Part shown: piece after piece, positions 21,974 to 34,100 of the stretch
How the letters are laid out: each line of letters opens with the position of its first letter
How positions within the stretch are numbered: position 1 is the stretch's first letter
Source of the DNA: Corylus avellana
Lineage: Eukaryota > Streptophyta > Magnoliopsida > Fagales > Betulaceae
Reading direction: 5' to 3'
DNA: 64,000 nucleotides
Assembly (NCBI RefSeq): GCF_901000735.1
Contig: NC_081551.1
Span: 7,243,420-7,307,419 of the forward strand
Notes under the pieces: generated by a model
Told to the model about the DNA's origin: nothing
The model's input: the letters and a program-made list of their open reading frames with translations, nothing else
The model's database searches: none
Translations under genes and position numbers: made by a program

Positions 21974-22536
21974 GATGCAAAGACTGAGGGAGGAAAGAAT
22001 CACCTTAACGCTATATAAAAAAAATAAATAAAAAAAAAAAAAAAAAAAAAAGAGAAGGCAATCGCCTCTCAACAGTGATTTTTGCTTGGCCCTGTTTTGC
22101 CTGACCCATTTGGTCTGGCGAGGAATAAAAGCTTTTCTGTCGTGTTTCTGGTCTTTTTGTAGGCCGTTCCATCCAGTATTTTCGTAGGCTTTATCGTCTT
22201 TTTCCACCACCATGCGTTTTGCAGTCATGTCCCACGGAGAGAGCGAGAGAGAATACAGAAGAGACATTTCTACCTGCTCCATTCATTTAGTGACACATAG
22301 GAAGATTAAAGTAATTAACCAAATAGTGGCGTCTTTGATTCAGTAAGAAAAAGTGTTTTCTTTTTTAGCTAAAAGATAAAAACAATCCACACGTTAAAAG
22401 AAAGATAAAACTCCAAATAATATTTGAGAGAAAATTCTTTAATTTGATAATGATTCAATGAGTGAGTTTTACATAATAAGCTAAACTTTTTATAAAAGAT
22501 AAATACTTATAGAAAAAGTAAACATAATCTTAGTAG
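21974..22536. other. 5' flank of lectin kinase C
   Basis: It duplicates the 5' flank of A (9416-9994), with a longer poly-A run at 22018-22050 and a probable TATA element near 22010. No other gene is seen. Confidence 0.6.
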
Positions 22537-23397
22537 TAATAGTAAACCTAATCCTAATAAGGAAAGAAAAATAATAAAAACAATTCTAACCTTATTAAGG
22601 AAATGAAATAAAGTCCTAATAAAATAAAAATAAAATCCTAATATAAAATTGACAATCTTTTCTTTGATACTTCTATTTTCTAAGAACGGGTAAAATTCTG
22701 ATCAAGCAGTACTGATCTAATATTATTTTTGATATTTTCCTTATTTTCGTTTTTATCGAAAATATAAGTAAACATCGTCCTACATCATTTAGGGAGAGAG
22801 AGCCGTGAGGGTGAGACAAATAATAGCTAGGCACTGACAGCTGGATTTGGAGACAACCATCAGCCCGAGATAATGTTAGGAATGTAATGTGAAGAAGAAT
22901 CATAAACAACACATAAATCCTTAAGAAAATATTACGCGGGAAATAGCAAAAATTTGAAACAAAAAATAGCTTTGGGACGCGTAGAAGCACTATCTTTAAG
23001 ATCATAAACTAGTTTCCCAGTGATTTACTTATTGAGTCATAGACTTGTGTCGTTATTTTCCTTCCACCTGTAGAACACTTCAATATTTTACATATTAGTA
23101 GGTTGTGGGGCTGCAAAGTGAGAAAATCGCAAGTGAATGACTTACCTTGTTAGCTTTTGCTTAGATTGTAGTTAATTGTTAATGCTTTAGTCATGTCTGT
23201 TAAGTGTTTATATTGATGATACTTGATGTTATTGAAGGTCTCATGATTAGTTGTCACATATAATTTAATTTTGCTTTCCAGTATAGTACGTATACTCTAA
23301 TAAATAGTTCATCATAGTAATTGAATTAATTGAAAAACAACAAGTAATACTATAACTTAAGTAAATCTAATTATTTCATTTTGGGGTGGTATAATGA
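22537..23397. other. AT-rich spacer without recognised genes
   Basis: Non-coding and AT-rich. The only long frames are unsupported by codon pattern or similarity. In gene unit 1 this stretch is replaced by the gap at 9995. Confidence 0.5.
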
Positions 23398-23625
23398 TAA
23401 TAGTTCATCAGCGTCGACCTAAGGTTTCGGTTCTAAATCTCTCAATGTTAACACCAAAATATTATCAACGGTTGACGGGTCATCGTTAGCGTCGACAATG
23501 TTAAGCATTAGTATCGGATTACATGCGTCAACTTCATTAGCATTGACACATCGACGCTAAAGATAAGTAACGTCGACTATTGAACTTTCAAAATGTGGCC
23601 GTTAATGAGTGATTTTTTTGTAGTG
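23398..23625. mobile_element. CACTA-type element fragment
   Basis: The right edge TTTTTTTGTAGTG is a CACTA terminal repeat, and the interior carries repeated GCGTCGAC and ACATCGACGCTAA motifs like those in the other CACTA pieces. No matching left terminus is visible, so it is truncated. Confidence 0.65.
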
Positions 23626-23715
23626 TTTTAGGTCACATCTAGTGCATAGGAAAGGACTCAAGAATATAATGATTATTCCAAGGAAATAATTATTCTATTA
23701 TTTGGTTGGGTGGAA

Positions 23716-23910
23716 AAATAGAGAAAATTTTCTCCAACCTAGTCTAATAAGCGTCAAGTGTCATATTTCACATGCTTTCTTTAATATTCTTAACAATCAA
23801 TTATTACCATTCTACTAACCTATAAACCGAAACATTAATTTTTGACAAACTCAAACATGTTGAGTGACACTTATCACTTATTATGGTAAGTTGAAGAAAA
23901 TTTCCTCGAA
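23716..23910. mobile_element. small inverted-repeat MITE
   Basis: Both ends carry an imperfect inverted repeat (AATTTTCTCCAACCTAGTCT against a copy ending TTGAAGAAAATTTCC) around an AT-rich core with CAAGTGTCA/TGACACTT arms. There is no coding sequence. Confidence 0.5.
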
Positions 23911-24366
23911 AACTATTCAAAAAAAAATTGTGTCCATTTGGTTGTACATCATTATTGGGAATAGCTATTCACCTAAAAGTGATCTATAAGTTATAACTAT
24001 TGTTCTAGAAGAGGTAAAGAATAGCTATTCTCCTAAGAATAGAATAACATTTACCCAAAAAAACTTTTTTATTTTATTTTGTTTCTAGGGATCCAAAAAT
24101 CAAAACATTTATTTTTTACTTTTTATTTTTTATTTTTGGTCACACCACCCTCGGTTGTTTTGTTAGGGTGGTCAGCAACCCCGAATGATTTTTTTCTTCT
24201 TTTTTTTTTTCAGTTCATTTTTTGGTTTGAAAAAGAAATGGTTTGTTAGGAATTTAATTTTATAGCTAGGGTCTTTTTGGAAATTTGATTAAATTCTTGG
24301 GTCATGATCACCAAATGAATTTGGAAAGCTTTCCAGCTTATATTATAGGAATAGATTTTGACGAGT

Positions 24367-24552
24367 AATTATAGATTGTTCCTATTGTGTCCTTCTTGAG
24401 TCTTTCTTGAGTCCCTCTAAGAATGAAGTGACTATTAAAATCACCATTGGATCAAAATTCAATAATGATCAATCACAAGTCTAATGATGATTTTAATAGT
24501 CATATCATTCTTAGAAGGACTCAAGAGGAACAAAAGAAGGACTTATAGCATT
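24367..24552. mobile_element. MITE with about 70-bp inverted repeats
   Basis: The left arm GAGTAATTATAGATTG with CTCAAG and CTAAGAATGAAGTGACTATT blocks is mirrored at the right end (GACTATTA-type, CATTCTTAGAAGGACTCAAG, CATTACTC). Degenerate relatives lie near 28720-28860 and 35775-35930. Confidence 0.65.
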
Positions 24553-24589
24553 ACTCGATTTTGACCGGAGATGATATATGTTGAGGGAG

Positions 24590-24918
24590 CATCTGAATTG
24601 AGAAATAAAAACCCTGAAAGCATTAATTGCCACCATTATACTTTGTGGGAATGACTATTCTAATAAATATTGGAAGAATTTACATTAGAAATGAGAAGCT
24701 TTAAAGTAGATGGCTATCACCGCGACAAAGTTTTCTTCAAAATTTTATTGATGAAAGATAAATACATGTTTAACACAATACTTACTATCCAGCTCTAAAC
24801 AGAATAGTTGACAAGTGAGAGGGCTAACATATCCCCTAAAGAGATGAGTGCAGGAAAATACATAAGACAAATATAAACTATATGAAATGGGATTTAATTT
24901 TTTCTTGCAGGCGAAAGT
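24590..24918. other. 3' flank of lectin kinase D
   Basis: Nearly identical to 10098-10432 beside B. Non-coding. Confidence 0.6.
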
Positions 24919-27321
24919 TTACGTGGATGTAGGCGCTGGACATGGAGGAATAGATACCTCGGTTATCCCTTCCAACATCAAGAGGACACTTTTCATGGAA
25001 GGACGAAGAGCTGGTTCGTCTTGAATACACCAGAGTCCAACCTTAACCATATTCTCCAAGGTGGTCTTATCTACTTCTTCCCCGCACACAATCTTATCCA
25101 ACTCTCTACCAACAAAGCATTTATAGATCCAAATAGAAAGAATAATCTCATCATCATCTGATACATTAAGTTCTATGTTCCTTCTGCAACATAAAATTTC
25201 TAAGAGCACAATTCCATAACTGTAAACATCTGCCCTTACTGATATTGGGATGTTCTTATACCATTCAGGTGCTAAATACCCTCTTGTCCCTCTAATTCCA
25301 GTGAAGGTCCTAGTTTGATCTGGCATTAAAAACTTTGCCAGCCCAAAGTCGGAGATTTTTGCGGTCCAAAAATCATCCACTAGAATGTTTTGAGGCTTTA
25401 TATCACAATGGATAATTGGAGCCTCACACTCTTCGTGTAAATAGAGGATCCCTCTTGCAACATCTCGTGCGATTCTGACTCTCTCATCCCAATCTGGATG
25501 TCTCTCGGCTCTAAAAAGAAGATCAGCAAGGGAGCCATTCCTCATATACTCGTAAACCAGAAGCCTTTTAGAGCCTTCAGCGCAGTAACCCAACAAACGA
25601 ACTAAGTTCCTATGGTGGGTTCTCCCAATTGCTCGCATCTCTGCTTGGAACTACCTTTCACCTTCTTCAATTAGTTTCTCTAGTCTCTTTACTGCAACAA
25701 GTCTTCTACCTTTGAATAGTGATCCTTTGTAAACTGCTCCGAAAGAGCCCTTACCTATCTCTTCTTTGAAGCCATTTGTTGCTTTTTTGAGCTCATTATA
25801 GGAAAACAATCTCAATGTGACCTCCTCATTCGCTCCTAGGTTTCCATTTTCTAACAGCCTTCGGTACCTTAAAACTCGACTTTTGAAAACGAAAAGGCCA
25901 GAGATTGCAAGGGCAACACATGACAATGCAGTAAAACCAAAAGTCACAAGCAGAATTTCCACTATTGTTGTTTTGCGTACGATCACCCCGGGTGGCATCT
26001 TTTGGTTATCGGTTTTATTCCTGCTCTTAAGGCTTGCTGTACCATCCTTAAAGATTGCCGTGGTCTCCTCTCCTAGACTTCTTCTTACATATCGCAGTGG
26101 AAGACTTTGTTTCCTGCAATACCCACTTGAGAACAGCGCCGCCCCACAATAGCTGTCTTCCAAACAAGACCTGCTGCATTCTTCCTTTGTCGACATTGGT
26201 TCCTCAACATAAGGACGATCTTCCCACTTCATATTGTCCATGGTTTGGATGCGATATAAGGTTTCATTTTCTTTTCCACCTGAACATACTCCTGAAAATT
26301 TTCTCCCACAGCCAAGAGACCAGTCACTCGGATCCAGAAAATCAGTCCCAGGAAGGCAAAGACAGTATGCTTTGTTGTCATTGAATGTGCAATAGCTGTT
26401 GAAACCACAGAAAGTTTTCACTTCACATGGATCTGTAGGCGCTTTCCATAAAGTCGATACATCGAAGTCGCCACTTTGATCATAGGCGTGAGAATAGAGA
26501 CGGAAAATTCCATCAGAATCAAGAGTTGAACGATAAATTATACTATCGTTGGGGACCAAAGATGCCCTAATATCATCCAGGCGAAAAACTGTTTTTAAAC
26601 TAGTGCCGTTGATGATATCCAGATGGCCTGTATTATTGAGATAAAGGTGAAACTTGGAACCATAACTGGGAATACCATAACCAGGAATACCATAACCGGG
26701 AGTCCCTGAGGTCCAGTAAGCATCATATGAGCTTTCTGTAGTGTTTGTTGGGTATAAAACAAGGTTTGCATCATCCTGCATCTTGAGGTGAAACCGTGAT
26801 CTGGTTGAGTACTGGTCACTCATGTTTAAGCTGGAGAAGAGTTGACCTCCAGCGAATAGAGTCTGACCTCCTACAATGGTGTCGGTAGGATGATCAAAAC
26901 TCTGCCAAACAGTATTGGAACCCTTGTCAGAGAGCACAAAATTGCCATTGTCGAGCATGGTGGCATAGGAAACAGAACCCGTTGCATTTGTAATGACCTC
27001 AGTTCCCGAAAGCAGCATACCATCCTCGGTAAAATTGAGCGTTGCATCCGGGGTGATCGGTGGACCATCACGAATTGCCGTCCACACCACTGTTTTGTTG
27101 TGTTTACCGACCAACCAAATTCCTACCGCATAACCAGCAGTGCCTTGCAGCTGGTAGAATCCAAATGCAAATCGCCTATCACGAGAAGGCCATGAAGAGG
27201 GTTGAGTTGTGGGAGAGAGTAAAGCGCCCGGGCTTATACGGCCAGGTTGATTTGGTTGAGCTCTTCCACCTGAAAACGGTATAAACAGAAGGAAGAAGAA
27301 AACAAAGAATACGGGAGCCAT
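24919..27321 (-). pseudogene. G-type lectin receptor-like kinase D, one nonsense codon
   Basis: A single-exon gene of 801 codons runs from ATG 27321 (MAPVFFVFFFLLF signal peptide). The domains are as in B, with HCDIKPQN (Asp640) and DFG intact. A TAG at 25651-25653 (codon 557) lies just after the kinase lysine, in the segment GEGEREF of B, where B has GAG. It would remove nearly the whole kinase. The upstream piece would encode a membrane-anchored lectin receptor without catalytic core. Near 26660-26700 the ectodomain has an in-frame tandem expansion (PGYGI units) absent from B. The kinase differs from B by about 3 per cent and the ectodomain by nearly 20 per cent. Confidence 0.88.
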
Positions 27322-27739
27322 TGGGGGGTGGCGGGGGTAAAAGAAAATGATGGTTATTATTGTTTTCTGTATTCAACTAAGAGGAAGAGAGACTACCTGA
27401 GGCTTTTATTTTACAATTTTTTTTTTATAAGAGCTCATGGATGTTCAAGTTTTAAACAAAGGTAGAATTCTCTTCATCGCATTGGACGGATTCACACATT
27501 TGATTATACGTTGACTTAGGGATCAAGTGTTCCTATAAAGTGAAACCACTAAACGCAATTCATTTTATTGTCATCATCACAATTCACAAGTTTCATGTAT
27601 CACACAATTAGCCTATCGGCATGAATGACTGGGTGGACGTGGTTATGTGTTCATCACACGATTTATATATATATGAAAAAGCACTATCGGCATGTCGATC
27701 GAGGGAGTGGGCCGTGTCATGAGTTGGACTAGAAGTGCG
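27322..27739. other. 5' flank of lectin kinase D
   Basis: Non-coding, matching 12818-13235 upstream of B, including the TATATATATGAAAA run near 27665. Confidence 0.6.
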
Positions 27740-29540
27740 CTTAGCCTCTATTGCACTTCTTTTTTGGAATTTTTTTATTTTTTATTTTTTATTTTTAATT
27801 GTTTGCTTACCACTTAGAGCAACACTGGAAATTAATTCTAAAAATTAGAAACCCAATAAGTAATTTCCAATTCCCGAAAGTACATGGTAGTAACTTGTTA
27901 ATTTCATTAATGAATGAAATTTTCAAGTTGATTTGAAAAAATGAATAAAATTAAAGGAATAAATAGAGCTAGGCATGTTGTGTTGTGTTGTTTGGAGTAA
28001 AGTACTATTTAATATGAGCTCAGGGTAAAACTTATATATTTAATGGTAAATTGTACCAAAAAATAAAATTATGGTGAATTTGCTTCCTGTTCCTTGTCTC
28101 GTCAATAAAGACATGATTTTACCTACCTTTTTTCTAGTTTTTTAATCTATCGAGTTAGTTTGCATCTCCGGCAACAATAAGTCTATCTAATGAAAAAGTG
28201 AAGCTCTACCTCTTATTTTTTTATACACACTCTAAATTTTTTTATTATCTTATCTACTTGCTTTAAAATATTATTTTTCATTCTTTTTTATAATAAATTA
28301 ATTATCTAGTATGCTACATAAGGTTGCTATTCACTACAGCACTTTATTCATTTTACCTTATTTTTAGCTAATTTGCTAGAAGAAAAAAATTGATTATATT
28401 AGCTAAATATAACCAATATGGACTTTTATTAGTCTACTGAAGATGTTTTAAAGATATATAGTGCATCAAGAGACGTTGCTCTACTATATAAACAATGCAG
28501 ACAATCTATTGAGCATGGGATTTCATCCCAGTGCTTTGATGTTCTATCAACTAAACTAACTCGCACAATTTTGCATGCTCTATATATTTCAATTTCGTTG
28601 GTTCTTCTAGTTTCCATGTAATCTGTTAACTTTAACGGTCAAATAGAGCCCTAGGTTAGCATATATACCCACCTGCTAACCTACGCGTTAACCCAATTCT
28701 CACTTATGTCGTTCTTTTAAAAATGAGATGGCTTTTAAAATCAACATTTGATTAACATTCAATAATGATCAATCATAAAACGAATTGCAATTTTAGAGGC
28801 ACATTATTTTTAGAGTAACACAAGAGAAACATGAGGAACTTCTACATTACTTGTTGGCATGAGGTGTGCTCTAGTATAGTTGTGTTTCTTGAGACAAAAC
28901 AACTGAACTCAAATTGAGCCTGTCAAGCAGAGAGACAGATGTATGCAGAACGAACTAGTATGAGCGCAGGCCCCCAAACATTTGAAATTTCCATGCACTG
29001 TTCGTACTTGGGCTGTTATAACTTATACCTACCCATAAGATTTTTTGGCCCCTACTCGTTAATCTAACTAAAAATTTTCTTACCAAAAAAATAATAATAA
29101 ATAACCTAAAAATTCTGGCCCATATGAGCATAAGCAATGGAGCACAAATGCAATTTTGGCAGTAGCAAAAAATAAACAGTAACGCACACAAGCCAAGCAA
29201 TGCAGAAAATTAATGAGACGAGCCTTGCAATGTAGACAACTCGCATGCTAAGTGCTAACCAAATATATTTGGTCTGTAAATCCAATATCTTTACTAAAAT
29301 TACGAGGATTACACCTACTGTGTTTGTTGTAGTGGGTGATTTTGTGTAATGCCTTTCTAGTGGAGCGGTGGAGGCACAATTGTTTGTGTAATGTCCAAGA
29401 AGGTAATTAAAAGGCTTATTATAATTAGATTACGTAAAATAAAATAATTAAACTTAGTAAAGCAAAAGAACATTTAATTTTTTTTGAAAAAATTCCAGTT
29501 TTGAGCCTTTTCGATTCGAACCGGCAATTAAAATGCACAA
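27740..29540. repeat. duplicated upstream flank, copy 1
   Basis: Most of this stretch is repeated at 33290-37022 in the same orientation. The copy there contains extra insertions (Pack-MULE-like 34101-35494, hAT-type 36313-36684), so this copy provides their empty sites (AAGATGTTTTAAAGATATA near 28445 and AAGTGCTAACCAAATATA near 29250). No gene is supported; the short reading frames are not conserved. Confidence 0.8.
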
Positions 29541-30016
29541 TAAAAGCTTTTCAGCGAGGTCTGTTCCAAATCAATTTAAATTGGAGTGTTCCATAATGTC
29601 CCGTTCCAAGTTAGTTCGAATCAGAGTGTTCTTGGTTGTCCCTTCCCAAATATGTTTCAAGTTAGTTCGAACAGAGTGTGCTTTTAGCTTGGCATAGAGC
29701 TTCGTTCTAAGTGCGTTCGAACAAGGCTCGTCCAAAATTAGTTCTAAGTGATAGATTCAGTTCAAACTGGACTTTATAAATTCAAACGAGGACTGCCATA
29801 AATGCGAATAAAAGGGCTGAAAACTTCTTTTTCAACTCATTTTAACACAATTCTCTCATCTCTCATATATATATGCTACTCTCTCTCATTTCTCTCCTAG
29901 GGTTTAAGTCCAACCTTAGGGAATCGAATCAAGGAAGTTTCTAACACAAATCTAACCTCGGAAACATGATTCTCGATGTTAAAACTCTATTTTGATCGAT
30001 CAATTTGAGGTAAATT
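29541..30016. other. non-coding stretch with recurrent TTCGAAC motif
   Basis: The motif AGTTCGAA recurs between 29610 and 29750. It is followed by TATATATATG, a CTCTCT-rich leader and the telo-box-like AGGGTTTAAG near 29900. This resembles a promoter and leader of a retroelement or lost gene, but I find no downstream coding frame. Confidence 0.35.
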
Positions 30017-30393
30017 GGAGAAACTTCACTTTTGCCTCCTAAACTTTCACCCAATTTTACAAACCCCAATGAACTTCCAAATCTCTTATTTTGAACCCAT
30101 GAACTTTCAATTACTCTCAATTAGAACCCTTCCATTAATTTTAGCTGTTAAAAATACAAAAAAGACCAAAATGTCCTTGATTTTTATTTTATTTTTAAAT
30201 AAAAAATGTTTTTGAAGTTGAAATTTTATACAAAACTCAGGGGTATAAACATCATGTAATGTTTAAAATCTGACGAAAGGGTCTATATTGAGAGTAATTG
30301 AAAGTTCAGGAGTTCAAAATGAGAGATTTGAAAGTTCAGAGGGGGGTTTATAAAATCGAGTGGAAGTTCAGAGGGCCAAAGTGAAATTTCCCT
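30017..30393. mobile_element. Mutator-type MITE (377 bp)
   Basis: About 110-bp terminal inverted repeats begin GGAGAAACTTCACTTTTGCC at the left and, read inward from the right, AGGGAAATTTCACTTTGGCC. The flanks share GGTAAATT (30009-30016 and 30394-30401). Mutator elements make 8-9-bp duplications, so the class fits. No coding capacity. Confidence 0.8.
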
Positions 30394-30401
30394 GGTAAAT
30401 T

Positions 30402-31260
30402 CATACTCTAATTTTATTCAAGTTGATCTACATTTTTTATTGTAGTACTGCTTAATCTTAATAATTCTTTAGGTCTTTTATGTTTTCTTATTGTAGTACT
30501 GTTTGTCTTGGGTAGAGCTTCGAGTTGGGGTTTCGTGAACCGAAACTTCAATTTCACAGTTTGACCAAGTTAAGAGCTAACCCTAAAATATTTCCAAGCA
30601 TCGTAAATTTGGAGTTTTTAGTGACTAACCCTAGAGTTACTCTATAGGATAAACTAATTAGTTAAACTGTAACAATTTTAACCCTAGATTTAGGTTGATA
30701 CTTGTGATGACAAGTTTAGGTTGAGTCATTCAAAGTTAAAGTAATGTGTGAGTGGAATTTACCGGCGGATTTGCAATGTGAAAAATGCGGTGGACATTGC
30801 AAAGATTGAGTTCTTCGCAAACGTGCTAAGAATATGTAAATACGTATATTACTTATTTAACAGAAAACAAATATTAAAGTGTTTTTAAAGCATTATATTT
30901 CTTTGTGAAACAATATGACTACATTGCCTTGATGATTGTTTATGTTTTTATAAGCCAAATTGCCTTATGATAATGTGGGACTGCAAATACCATGATGCTA
31001 TGTTACGTGCTAAGAAATGTAATTGCTCTATGATAATATGTGATTGTAAATACTATGATTTGTTGTGTATATTGAAATATAATGATATAATTAAGCATGA
31101 TGCATGCCAACATGTTGAATAAAGAATGTCAGACGAAATAAGGAATAAGACACCACGTTTTCTATGGCTAGCTAGGACCTATTAGCTAGAAGAGTATTTG
31201 ACGACTTGCAAGCCTGTAACACAAGCACCAAGCGCGCTGTCGTACTCAACCTCTATCACT
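30402..31260. other. non-coding AT-rich stretch
   Basis: I see no gene, terminal repeats or convincing coding frame here. Confidence 0.4.
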
Positions 31261-31342
31261 ATTGGTATTTTGTATCGTGGAAATGAAAACAAATAAACAA
31301 TATTGTTTATTTGTTTTCATTTCCCCGATACAAAATACCAAT
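31261..31342. repeat. 82-bp near-perfect palindrome
   Basis: Arms of 40 bp with a single mismatch flank a 2-base centre (TA at 31301-31302). The outer end is ATTGGTATTTTGTATCG and the inner end AAATAAACAA. The sequence could form a long hairpin in DNA or RNA. Confidence 0.95.
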
Positions 31343-31753
31343 TTGCAGATGCCATAACCACTCATATTAGCTATTGAGTATTGATGATGTCAAAATAATA
31401 TTGCTCCGTTTGTGTTATTTTTTCTGTTTGGATGTTAATTTTGTAAATTATTGTTTTTATAATGAAATATGTTTATAAGAAATTATAGTTATTATATTTG
31501 ATAATTGTGATTATTCAATTGCCAACTATAATATTTTCTAATTGTTATTTGAGAATTATAGTCAATAAGATTTGATGGAATGGCCCAGCTCACCCAAGAG
31601 CGCTTAAACTAAAAGAGAGAAATTAAAATAAATGAAATATATTATGAAACAATTAGTTTGTATCTTTTTCTTTTTTTTTATTTATTTTTTGTTGACACTG
31701 AATTGATACTAATTTTATTTTTGGGAAAAATATACTTTACGCTCCTAAAATAT
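31343..31753. other. non-coding AT-rich stretch
   Basis: No gene or terminal repeat is recognised; short AT-rich inverted motifs occur near 31490-31560. Confidence 0.4.
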
Positions 31754-31761
31754 CCACGCAT

Positions 31762-32354
31762 AGGGTTGTTAAGAGAGCAAGCTGCTTGCGAGCGAGCTCG
31801 GGCTCGGCTCGAATATTAAATGAAGCGTTTCGTGAACATGAATCCTAGCTCGAATATTAAATGAAGCTAGCTCGGCTCGATTCGGCTAAGCTCGTGAGCA
31901 GCTCGTATAAGACTCGAATTGGTAGTTATTCACTTAATTCCTCATATTAATATTAAAAATTGATTTTTTTTTTTTTTTTTAATAGCATCCTTTTATTATA
32001 AAAAGATGCATATATCATCTCTTCGAAACCAAGTGCATTACTATATTGACTCAGGCTCCATACTCCGCTAGTTAGACTAAGTAAATGCTCATATGCAAAC
32101 TGGCTTCTTGAGCTGTTTAAGAATACTTGAAGTTTAAATTTATAATAAAAAAATAAATTAATAAATTAAATAAATTAAATTAAATATAAGAGCCAGCTCG
32201 TGAACTGGCTCAGCTCGGCTTGACTTATTATGAGCTCGAGCTCAAGCTCGATTTTTTGGCTCGTCCTTAAGCTTGGCTCAAGCTCGAATTCGAGTAAAAT
32301 TTAAACAAGCCGAGCTCAAACAAGGGAAGCTCGCTTAGGTTCGGTTCGTGTACA
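31762..32354. mobile_element. non-autonomous hAT-type element (593 bp)
   Basis: It is flanked by a perfect 8-bp duplication CCACGCAT (31754-31761 and 32355-32362), the length made by hAT transposases. Both subterminal regions are packed with AGCTCG/CGAGCT motifs in both orientations, which could be transposase-binding sites. No open frame of note. Confidence 0.85.
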
Positions 32355-32362
32355 CCACGCAT

Positions 32363-32903
32363 TTGCGGTTTGGCAACCAATGTAAAAGACCTCCACAATG
32401 TATCTGATGTTGGCAAAAAAATCATTTGTCCATCAAATCCGTCTATTTAGATGAAAATCTGGCACATTATGACCCTTTTCAACCAAAACTTTCAAAGATT
32501 TTACACTTTATCCCCTGAAGTCATTTTTGTTTTCACTTTACTCCCGAGAACATTTTCAAAAGTTTAGTTGAAAAATGTCACATGCCACGCATGTGACTAG
32601 GTCACGTGGGCCACTGATCTTGATGCAGGGTATTAGCTCTAAAGTTCTAGTCTCTATTACTCTAACACTAGCACTACAAAATATTCCTAGTCTTCCCATT
32701 CACCACTAACATTAGAGGATAATACGGCAACCTAGTATCACTCTCTCTCTAACAAAAAATGTTAGAAAAAATAAAAATAAAAACAAAAATAAAGAGAAAT
32801 GCTAAAGCATCTACCCCAATCCTTCTCCTATCCTTCTCCATCTTCCCTTTTAATTTAAAATCAACTATTAAATGTCTCGGCATTTAGAATTTTGAAGAAG
32901 ATG
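32363..32903. other. non-coding repeat debris
   Basis: Contains ACTTTACTCCC- and CACTTTATCCCC-type tracts common in plant MITEs, but I could not define an element. Confidence 0.35.
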
Positions 32904-34100
32904 ATCATGAAATGGAGAGGAGTGGCTGGATCTGCTAATGAAGGTGCTGAGGGTTTCATTTTTCGCTATCAGCCAACAAAGTACAAGCCCATCACGTCAA
33001 TCAAGCCAACCCAAGCCGTTCTAAAATTTTAGCCCAATATACAAACAGAAAAATACCATAATACCTCTGCCAACAAGGCCCATGGAAAACTAAGATGCTA
33101 CTGCTGGAGAATCGTATTCGTAACGCAGCAAACATGATATCGGTTTATATTCTGAATTTCTGATGCAAGACAAAATAATTTTCTCAAGGCACAGATTCTC
33201 TTTCCAGGACTTGAAGAAGACGCTACCATCGTCATTCAAAGTCTCTTGACCACTAGCTCGTCCACTAGCGCATTCACATCACCATCACCACCAACAGGCC
33301 TCTATAACTCTATTGCTGTTACTTTTTATTGGAACCTTTTTTTTTTTTTTTTTTTTTTTAATTTTTCCTAATTCTTCTGTTTTTCATTAATCTTTCTATA
33401 TAAGTTTTCTACTTCTTTCCTGCCTCTGCGTGTGTTTGCAGTTTTCCTACTTGAGGGTATATTTGGTATTAAAAATTCTAGGAAGATTATTACGGTAATA
33501 GAACAGAAGGACTTGATTGCTTGCCACTATGAGCAACACCGGAAATTAATTCTAAAATTTAGAAACCCAATAAGTAATTTTTCAAATGGTAGTAACTTGT
33601 CAATTTCCTTAATGAATGAAATTTTCTTGTTGATTTGAAAAAATGAAAATAGAGCTCAGGGTAAAACTTATATATTTAATGGTAAATTGCACCAACAAAA
33701 AAAAAAAAAAATTATGGTGAATTGGCTTCCTTCTTTCTTGTTTCGTCAATAAAGACATGATTTTACCCACATTTTTTTTTTTTTTAATCCATCGAGTGAC
33801 CTCAGCAACAATAAGTATACCTAATGAAAAGTGCAGCTCTAGCTAGTATTTTTTTTTTTTTTTTAATATATACTCAAATTTTTTTCATTATCTTGTCTAC
33901 TTTGCTTTGAAATATTATTTCTCACTTTTTTTTTATAACAAATTAATTATCTTGTGTGCTACATAAGGTTGCTATATATTCGCTACAGCACTTTATTCAA
34001 TTTACCTTATTTTTAGCTAATTTGCTAGAAGAAAAAAATCGATTATATTAGCTAAGTGTAACTAATATGAACTTTTACCAACTTTGTTCAAGATGTTTTA

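Noticed and set aside
28440..28600. tRNA or tRNA-derived SINE on the minus strand
   Set aside because: A box-A-like TAGTTTAGTTGATAGA is present (also near 35600), but no box B or cloverleaf could be formed.
32910..33035. Short plus-strand frame starting MKWRGVAGSANEGAEG
   Set aside because: It ends after about 40 codons with no splice signal or similarity I recognise, and its copy at 52770-52900 adds no independent evidence.
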